Assembly (NCBI GenBank): GCA_958295985.1
Contig: CATQHV010000003.1
Coordinates: forward strand, 1 to 32,511
Origin: an uncultured Candidatus Binatia bacterium
GTDB lineage: Bacteria; Desulfobacterota; Binatia; UBA9968; JAJDTQ01
DNA: 32,511 bases
Reading direction: 5' to 3'
Position numbers and translations under genes: made by a program. Positions 29,232-32,511 of the stretch are shown here, piece by piece. The notes below the pieces were generated by a model, which did no database searches, was not told the DNA's origin, and worked only from the letters and a program-made list of their open reading frames with translations. Every line of letters begins with the position of its first letter. Within the stretch, counting starts at the first letter, position 1.

Positions 29232-29250
29232 GGCCGCCCCGCGGGCGGCC
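29232..29250. repeat. Strong GC hairpin (copy 1)
   Basis: GGCCGCCC-CGC-GGGCGGCC forms an 8-bp perfect stem with a 3-base loop. There is no following T-run, so it does not look like a terminator. The copy 2 equivalent (31949-31967) keeps the stem with one G-T wobble. Confidence 0.7.
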
Positions 29251-29276
29251 AGGGAACGGATCCGGGCCCACGCCAC

Positions 29277-29399
29277 GGTTCTGTGATCCCCCGGATACAG
29301 GATTCCGGTTTCAAGGAGCGCGGCCGTGCCCGCGGCCATCACCGACGACGGCAACCGACCGGTTCCGCCGTGTCCGGATCCCGGCGATTGCACAGAACC
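29277..29399. repeat. 9-bp inverted repeat pair (copy 1)
   Basis: GGTTCTGTG (29277-29285) and CACAGAACC (29391-29399) are exact reverse complements. The right arm ends 13 bp before the TATA-like box of the 50-aa gene. Both arms are conserved in copy 2 at 31994-32002 and 32105-32113. They share the TTCTGT/ACAGAA core with the 15-bp inverted repeat upstream. Confidence 0.75.
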
Positions 29400-29412
29400 T
29401 CGGTTCGAGGGG

Positions 29413-29432
29413 TTTAAATGTCACGGGGGAGG
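29413..29432 (+). promoter_or_regulatory. TATA box and SD-like GGGGGAGG before the 50-aa gene (copy 1)
   Basis: TTTAAATG (29413-29420) is centred about 25.5 nt before the ATG at 29442, the usual archaeal spacing for transcription starting at the start codon. GGGGGAGG (29425-29432) lies 9 nt before the ATG and resembles a Shine-Dalgarno site. It would fall outside a leaderless transcript, so one of the two signals may be coincidental. Confidence 0.6.
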
Positions 29433-29441
29433 AAAAACACC

Positions 29442-29594
29442 ATGAGCGACTCGGACAAAAAGAAAAAGATGACAAAGGAGGAATACCTTGGTCTGTTGTG
29501 CGGGAGCATGGCAGAGCCTGCCTTCAAGGTGAGTTCCTCACCCACAGGCGAGGGAATGCAGAGAGGCAAGCCCAGACCTACCAAGGCAGACTGA
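29442..29594 (+). CDS. Small 50-aa hypothetical protein (copy 1)
   Basis: The sequence begins MSDSDKKKKMTKEEYLGLLC and ends GKPRPTKAD. It is Lys-rich and hydrophilic, with no membrane segment and a single Cys. I do not recognise a family. Support comes from a TATA-like box at the right distance and a GGAGG 9 nt before the ATG. The copy 2 homologue has 7 base differences, 4 of them silent third-position changes. Its last 17 bp overlap the end of the convergent 191-aa gene. A longer plus-strand frame crossing this region (29138-29677) is considered a shadow. Confidence 0.6.
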   Translation: MSDSDKKKKMTKEEYLGLLCGSMAEPAFKVSSSPTGEGMQRGKPRPTKAD

Positions 29595-30153
29595 CCTCGA
29601 AATCCTTTTTTAATTCCTCCTGTATTTTCGGTATGGTCCTCGTCAGTTTTTGTTCACACCCGTCCAGCCACACGTAATACTCGTACGCCTTTGGTGATAT
29701 CGGGTCCCCGAGTTCGTCCCTCATTCCGGCGATAATCCTTAGAACCTCGTTGTGCCTCTTGATGTGCCCAAAGATGTCCTGTATTTTCTGCTGGAGGCCG
29801 GGTTTCAGGAAACCGATCTTTCCCGAAAATATCAGGCTGTCATAAAAATCGTGGTTAAGTTTTCTGTTCATGAAGAATGTGTTCTGCCCATCTTTGATCT
29901 TGAAAGACATGGCCTCGTCGGGGTGTTTGTCTCTGTTTAGTCCGTCCAGCGCATACTCTAGTTCGAGGTAGATGTTGGTTGAAGCCATCTTCCTCTCCTC
30001 GGTCACCTGGTGCTTCCTCTCTTTCTCAAGCCTCTTTGAGTTGGTGCGGTATGATATCAACCCCAGACAGAACAAAACAATGGTAGCCACAGAGGCGATG
30101 TTACTCAGTGCATAGGATCCCGTAAATGTCGAAACCAACCAATCAATTGCCAT
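29578..30153 (-). CDS. 191-aa membrane-anchored hypothetical protein
   Basis: The sequence starts MAIDWLVSTFTGSYALSN. A single membrane segment follows at about residues 16-34 (IASVATIVLFCLGLISY), then a strongly charged stretch (TNSKRLEKERKHQVTEERK) likely to be helical, then a soluble domain of about 140 aa ending DFEVSLPW. This suggests an N-terminally anchored protein with a cytoplasmic domain. I do not recognise a family. The ATG at 30153 is chosen; a TTG two codons upstream (30159) is possible. GGGAAGG at about 30163-30169 could serve as an SD, and GTAAATA near 30192-30198 is a weak TATA candidate. The 3' end overlaps the convergent 50-aa gene by 17 bp. A partial paralogue is at 32290-32511. 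Confidence 0.78.
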   Translation of the reverse strand: MAIDWLVSTFTGSYALSNIASVATIVLFCLGLISYRTNSKRLEKERKHQVTEERKMASTNIYLELEYALDGLNRDKHPDEAMSFKIKDGQNTFFMNRKLNHDFYDSLIFSGKIGFLKPGLQQKIQDIFGHIKRHNEVLRIIAGMRDELGDPISPKAYEYYVWLDGCEQKLTRTIPKIQEELKKDFEVSLPW

Positions 30154-30399
30154 GTCCAACAGCCTTCCCGTTTAGAGATCAGCAGACCGGTATTTACGTC
30201 ATTCTCCCGACAGCATGTATACACGTAACCTCCCCCCCCCTCCACCACCACCCTACAATCTGGACGTGAAACCGGCCATAATGCAATCTTGTCAGGCGTG
30301 AATTTCCAGGTGGAGGTTATGTACATACTTCGAGGCGTTCGTATGCCGTTATGATTATGGGTGCTTTGTTGCTCGTGCCAGGTGGGATCCTCCACATGT
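30154..30399. other. Intergenic region between the 191-aa and 120-aa genes
   Basis: This region lacks a supported gene. It contains a C9 run (30232-30240) followed by TCCACCACCACC, and a small TGTATACA palindrome near 30216. A 100-aa minus-strand open frame across it has no codon or promoter support. It should hold the promoter of the 191-aa gene and the end of the 120-aa transcript. Confidence 0.5.
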
Positions 30400-30762
30400 T
30401 CAGGCATTTACATCGGTGAAACCTGGGAAAAGTTCCCCGTTGAATCGGTCGGCATCTATGTACATGCGCTCAAAATGGATGTTTGGAAAGCGAGATTCGA
30501 AACGAATGGCATACGGAGAGGCCGCGATGATAACCCCGCTGGCGGTGTCATAATCGTGAACGAACATGACCTCTACCACCTCTCCCGATATCCGCAGTAG
30601 GATCCTGCTCACCTTTGGTATGGCGGCCAGTTCGGCGGAGGCCCGTGTCCTTATCTCCGTTGCGGAGGAAGGGGGGTTTTGGAGCGCATACGGGCCAGAT
30701 TCGGGAGTTTTTGCGGGTGTGGCGTGTTTGTGCGGTGCGTCAAGCAGATTCTGCGTGTCCAT
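30400..30762 (-). CDS. 120-aa hypothetical protein
   Basis: The sequence starts MDTQNLLDAPHKHATPAKTP. The first 50 residues look disordered (Pro, Ala, Thr, Ser). From about residue 52 it becomes a compact alpha/beta-looking domain with VSRILLRISGEVVEVMFVHD and AIRFESRFPNIHFERMYIDAD. I recognise no family. The frame is open upstream to 31020, but the ATG at 30762 is preferred because ATATTTAA lies about 26 nt before it and the upstream residues are Arg/Pro-rich noise. No signal peptide or membrane segment is seen. It is same-strand with the 191-aa gene, 246 bp upstream of that gene's start. Confidence 0.65.
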   Translation of the reverse strand: MDTQNLLDAPHKHATPAKTPESGPYALQNPPSSATEIRTRASAELAAIPKVSRILLRISGEVVEVMFVHDYDTASGVIIAASPYAIRFESRFPNIHFERMYIDADRFNGELFPGFTDVNA

Positions 30763-30784
30763 GCATACACCGTTTCCTTTTTGG

Positions 30785-30792
30785 TTAAATAT
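30785..30792 (-). promoter_or_regulatory. TATA box of the 120-aa gene
   Basis: The minus strand reads ATATTTAA, centred about 26.5 nt before the ATG at 30762, the spacing expected for a leaderless archaeal transcript. It decides the start of the 120-aa protein. Confidence 0.65.
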
Positions 30793-31131
30793 GCTCGGTT
30801 GCGGTCGGTTTTGTCCCAGATTCGGGCGTTTTCGGATACGGGCAGGGAGGTGCCGCCTGCGGCAGGGGATGTCGTTTGCCGCATGCATGCGGACGCACAT
30901 CCCGTACGCGATGTCCGGTGTCCGGGGATCGCGATCCGGCGGACATGCGCCGCCGACCGGCCCATAAGGCAGGATGCCGCCAGGATCGGAAAACATCCCG
31001 GTTACGGAAGGGGTCCGCAATACGGCGAAAATAATTCGTCTTATGGTTCAGGTTTTGGGCGCGAAAAACGAGTATCCGATCCCGGGCAGGAACAACGGTC
31101 TGCCGGCGTCCCGTCCGGGAATCATCCCCCG
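30793..31131. other. Intergenic region upstream of the 120-aa gene
   Basis: No supported gene. The minus-strand frame extending the 120-aa ORF upstream is rich in Arg, Pro and Cys and has no promoter. A short AT-richer patch (AAAATAATTCGTCTTATGG near 31027-31045) could contain a promoter, but no ORF can be tied to it. The stretch ends at the start of duplication copy 2. Confidence 0.5.
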
Positions 31132-31162
31132 CAGGCGGATCGCCCGGCCCGACCGCGGATCG

Positions 31163-31388
31163 CCCCCCCCCCCACACACCTCGTGTTGCGATCACACGCC
31201 CGCCGGCAGATCGCCGTTCACCGCCGCGGCCGCCCCCGTTCCTACCCCCCCCCCCCTTCCTCCACCTCACCCCGTCCCCACAAAGCGGGGCACGGCGCAT
31301 CGCCGCCCTGCGCGCAGGCGATCGGGGCAGGCGGGGGCCGGATGCGTGCGTGATGGGGTGTCCGGCAGGCATCCTCCCCCCCCCCCCC
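31163..31388. repeat. Three long poly-C tracts in copy 2
   Basis: Runs of C11 (31163-31173), C12 (31245-31256) and C13 (31376-31388) are seen on the plus strand. The matching places in copy 1 are short or interrupted (CTCCCCG, CTCCCTTCTCCCC, CTCCCCCTCCTCC). The tracts have therefore expanded or been lost since duplication. Exact lengths may be affected by sequencing. Confidence 0.8.
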
Positions 31389-31643
31389 ATCCCCGCGGCG
31401 GCACGTGCGATCAGGCGGTGGTAGCGTCGGTGCTGTTGCAGGTAGCGCCGCCCTGCCGGCGCGGGCCTTCAGTACCTGCAGGCGGTGCGGCCCGGCCCCG
31501 ATCCGCAGAACGTGCAGGTTTGGGGTGTCGCGGGCGGGCGGCGGCAGGATCCAGCCGGAAGGCTCTCCCGCTCAGAGTACGGCACGGCATCAGAATCGGC
31601 CCCAGTCCGATCGCCTGCCGGATCCGCGCCTGCCGGAAGGGAT

Positions 31644-31828
31644 GCCGTGTACCGGTACACGGTCCCGGTACCGCCGTCCAAGTGCGGAATCACCAAGGGC
31701 CACTCCGGGATGACCGGAGACGTCAAAACCCCATGCGGCCGGCGGTTCTGTAACGTCTTGTGGTGCTGATAACATCACACGTAATGCCCCGGAAATGGAA
31801 AATTCCCCCAAACCTCAAAAACAGCGGT
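31644..31828. other. 185-bp block identical between copies (copy 2)
   Basis: Partner of 28925-29109 with no differences. The palindrome is at 31645-31662. The flanks differ: one base upstream is T instead of C, and downstream the GGGGGTTTTGGCCCCC hairpin of copy 1 is replaced by GGAAATTTTGGTCCC. Confidence 0.6.
31645..31662. repeat. 18-bp perfect palindrome (copy 2)
   Basis: Identical to the palindrome at 28926-28943, in the same position relative to the invariant block and to the 50-aa gene downstream. Confidence 0.9.
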
Positions 31829-31887
31829 TGGAAATTTTGGTCCCGTTCTTATGGGTGCCCGTGCATACACCCCAAGACGTTACAGAA
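31746..31887. repeat. 15-bp inverted repeat pair (copy 2)
   Basis: The same two arms occur at 31746-31760 and 31873-31887, 112 bp apart. Both arms are unchanged although the DNA between them has diverged, including loss of the GGGGG/CCCCC hairpin. Confidence 0.9.
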
Positions 31888-31948
31888 TTCGGTTCGCGGT
31901 CCCGTGGGATCAGATCCTCCCGCCAGCCGCGCCTGCGAACGGCAGGCA

Positions 31949-31967
31949 GGCCGCCCCGCGGGCGGTC
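31949..31967. repeat. Strong GC hairpin (copy 2)
   Basis: GGCCGCCC-CGC-GGGCGGTC is equivalent to 29232-29250. The single difference changes a G-C pair to a G-U wobble in the plus-strand transcript and so keeps pairing. Confidence 0.65.
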
Positions 31968-31993
31968 GGGGAACGGACCCGGGCCCGCGCCAC

Positions 31994-32113
31994 GGTTCTG
32001 TGATCCCCCGTATACGGAATCCCGGGTTCAGGGAGCGCGGCCGTGCCCGCGACCATCACCGACGGCAACCGACCGGTGCCGCCGTGTCCGGATCCCGGCG
32101 ATTGCACAGAACC
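31994..32113. repeat. 9-bp inverted repeat pair (copy 2)
   Basis: GGTTCTGTG (31994-32002) and CACAGAACC (32105-32113) sit in the same position relative to the second 50-aa gene as in copy 1. Confidence 0.75.
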
Positions 32114-32124
32114 TCGATTCGGGG

Positions 32125-32144
32125 TTTAAATATCACGGGGGAGG
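32125..32144 (+). promoter_or_regulatory. TATA box and SD-like GGGGGAGG before the 50-aa gene (copy 2)
   Basis: TTTAAATA (32125-32132) is centred 25.5 nt before the ATG at 32154 and is a better archaeal TATA match than copy 1. GGGGGAGG (32137-32144) is unchanged and again 9 nt from the ATG. Confidence 0.65.
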
Positions 32145-32153
32145 AAAAACACC

Positions 32154-32306
32154 ATGGGCGACTCGGACAAAAAGAAAAAGATGACAAAAGAGGAGTACCT
32201 TGGTCTGTTGTGTGGGAGCATGGAAGAGCCTGCCTTCAAGGTGAGTTCCTCACCCACAGGCGAGGGGATGCAGAGAGGCAGGCCCAGACCTACCAAGGCA
32301 GACTGA
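32154..32306 (+). CDS. Small 50-aa hypothetical protein (copy 2)
   Basis: Same length as copy 1 with three substitutions (Ser2 to Gly, Ala to Glu in the GSMAEP segment, Lys to Arg in the QRGKP segment) and four silent changes. Promoter spacing and the 17-bp 3' overlap with the convergent gene are kept. Function unknown. Confidence 0.6.
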   Translation: MGDSDKKKKMTKEEYLGLLCGSMEEPAFKVSSSPTGEGMQRGRPRPTKAD

Positions 32307-32511
32307 CCTCGAAATCCTTTTTCAACTCTTCCTGTATTTTCGGCATGGTCCTCGTCAGTTTTTGTTCACATCCGTCCGGCCACACGTAATACTCGTACGC
32401 CTTTGGGGATATCCGGTCCCCGAGTTCGTCCCTCATTCCGGCGGTAATCCTTAGAACCTCGTTGTGATCCTTGATATGCCCAAAGCTGTCCTGTATTTTC
32501 TGCCAGAGGCC
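32290..32511 (-). CDS. Paralogue of the 191-aa membrane protein (C-terminal part only)
   Basis: This reads GLWQKIQDSFGHIKDHNEV onward to DFEVSLPW and a TAG stop at 32290-32292. Over the 73 residues visible it differs from the other copy at seven positions (for example Ile to Ser, Arg to Asp, Leu to Pro), with no stop or frameshift. The N-terminus and promoter lie beyond the window. Whether it is functional is unknown; the Leu to Pro change in YVWLDG is notable. Confidence 0.7.
   Translation of the reverse strand, partial: GLWQKIQDSFGHIKDHNEVLRITAGMRDELGDRISPKAYEYYVWPDGCEQKLTRTMPKIQEELKKDFEVSLPW

Larger units (their letters stand above)
28430..29799. repeat. Segmental duplication, copy 1 (matching part)
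   Basis: This region aligns colinearly with about 31132-32511 at an offset of 2702-2712 bp. It contains a GATCGC-rich stretch, the 185-bp invariant block, inverted repeats, the 50-aa gene and part of the 191-aa gene. Only the part that can be compared within the window is listed; the duplicated unit may extend as far as about 31130, giving a period of about 2.7 kb. Divergence is uneven: poly-C stretches and a patch at about 28844-28858 differ, while 28925-29109 is identical. Confidence 0.9.
31132..32511. repeat. Segmental duplication, copy 2 (truncated by window edge)
   Basis: Same order of elements as copy 1: GATCGC-rich start, invariant block, inverted repeats, 50-aa gene, and the end of the 191-aa gene on the opposite strand. 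It is in direct orientation. The copy continues past the window, so the array may have more units. Confidence 0.9.

Noticed and set aside
30105..30407. Minus-strand 100-aa frame between the 191-aa and 120-aa genes
   Set aside because: It crosses a G-rich run, overlaps the 191-aa gene's start in another frame, and has no TATA box or recognisable feature.
30974..31753. Plus-strand 259-aa frame
   Set aside because: It runs through poly-C tracts and GC-rich non-coding DNA and gives Pro/Arg-rich low complexity without promoter support.

Overview
The window is GC-rich and dominated by one enormous minus-strand gene for a secreted or surface-anchored repeat protein. It is followed by a small accessory region built from a tandem segmental duplication. 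The organism is most likely archaeal: TTTAAATA-type boxes sit 25-27 nt upstream of start codons, and the giant NHL/Ig-like surface protein carries SwmB-like repeats. A high-GC Thaumarchaeote such as Cenarchaeum symbiosum is my best guess. This is inferred from sequence style, because no 16S or other marker gene is present.

Region 1 (1-28252, minus strand): a giant extracellular protein. It begins with a signal peptide at 28252 and continues through about 18 modules. Each module carries a six-bladed NHL beta-propeller together with Ig-like domains. At 3426-3433 one base is missing relative to a paralogous module. The annotated frame therefore runs into about 120 aa of nonsense and stops at 3062. 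The true repeat sequence continues, with no stop seen, in the neighbouring frame to the window edge (two further complete propellers and the start of a third). In all about 9,400 residues of repeat protein are encoded here, and the C-terminus lies outside the window. The most interesting structural point is that each propeller appears to be inserted into the middle of an Ig-like domain. A stretch of about 6.3 kb covering four propellers is itself duplicated, at a spacing of about 7.2 kb.

Region 2 (28253-29441): non-coding DNA upstream of the giant gene. It contains a G13 tract (minus-strand sense) about 50 bp upstream of the giant gene's start, several perfect palindromes, and alternating TTCTGT/ACAGAA inverted repeats. 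It also holds a 185-bp block that is 100% identical in the second copy of the duplication.

Region 3 (29442-31130): a 50-aa plus-strand ORF that converges on, and overlaps by 17 bp, a 191-aa minus-strand membrane-anchored protein. Further along is a 120-aa minus-strand protein with a well-placed TATA box. None belongs to a family I recognise.

Region 4 (about 31130-32511): a second, diverged copy of the Region 2/3 sequence. It includes the 185-bp block, the palindrome, the inverted repeats, the 50-aa gene and the 3' part of the 191-aa gene, and it is cut off by the window edge. No tRNA, rRNA, CRISPR array or transposase was seen.
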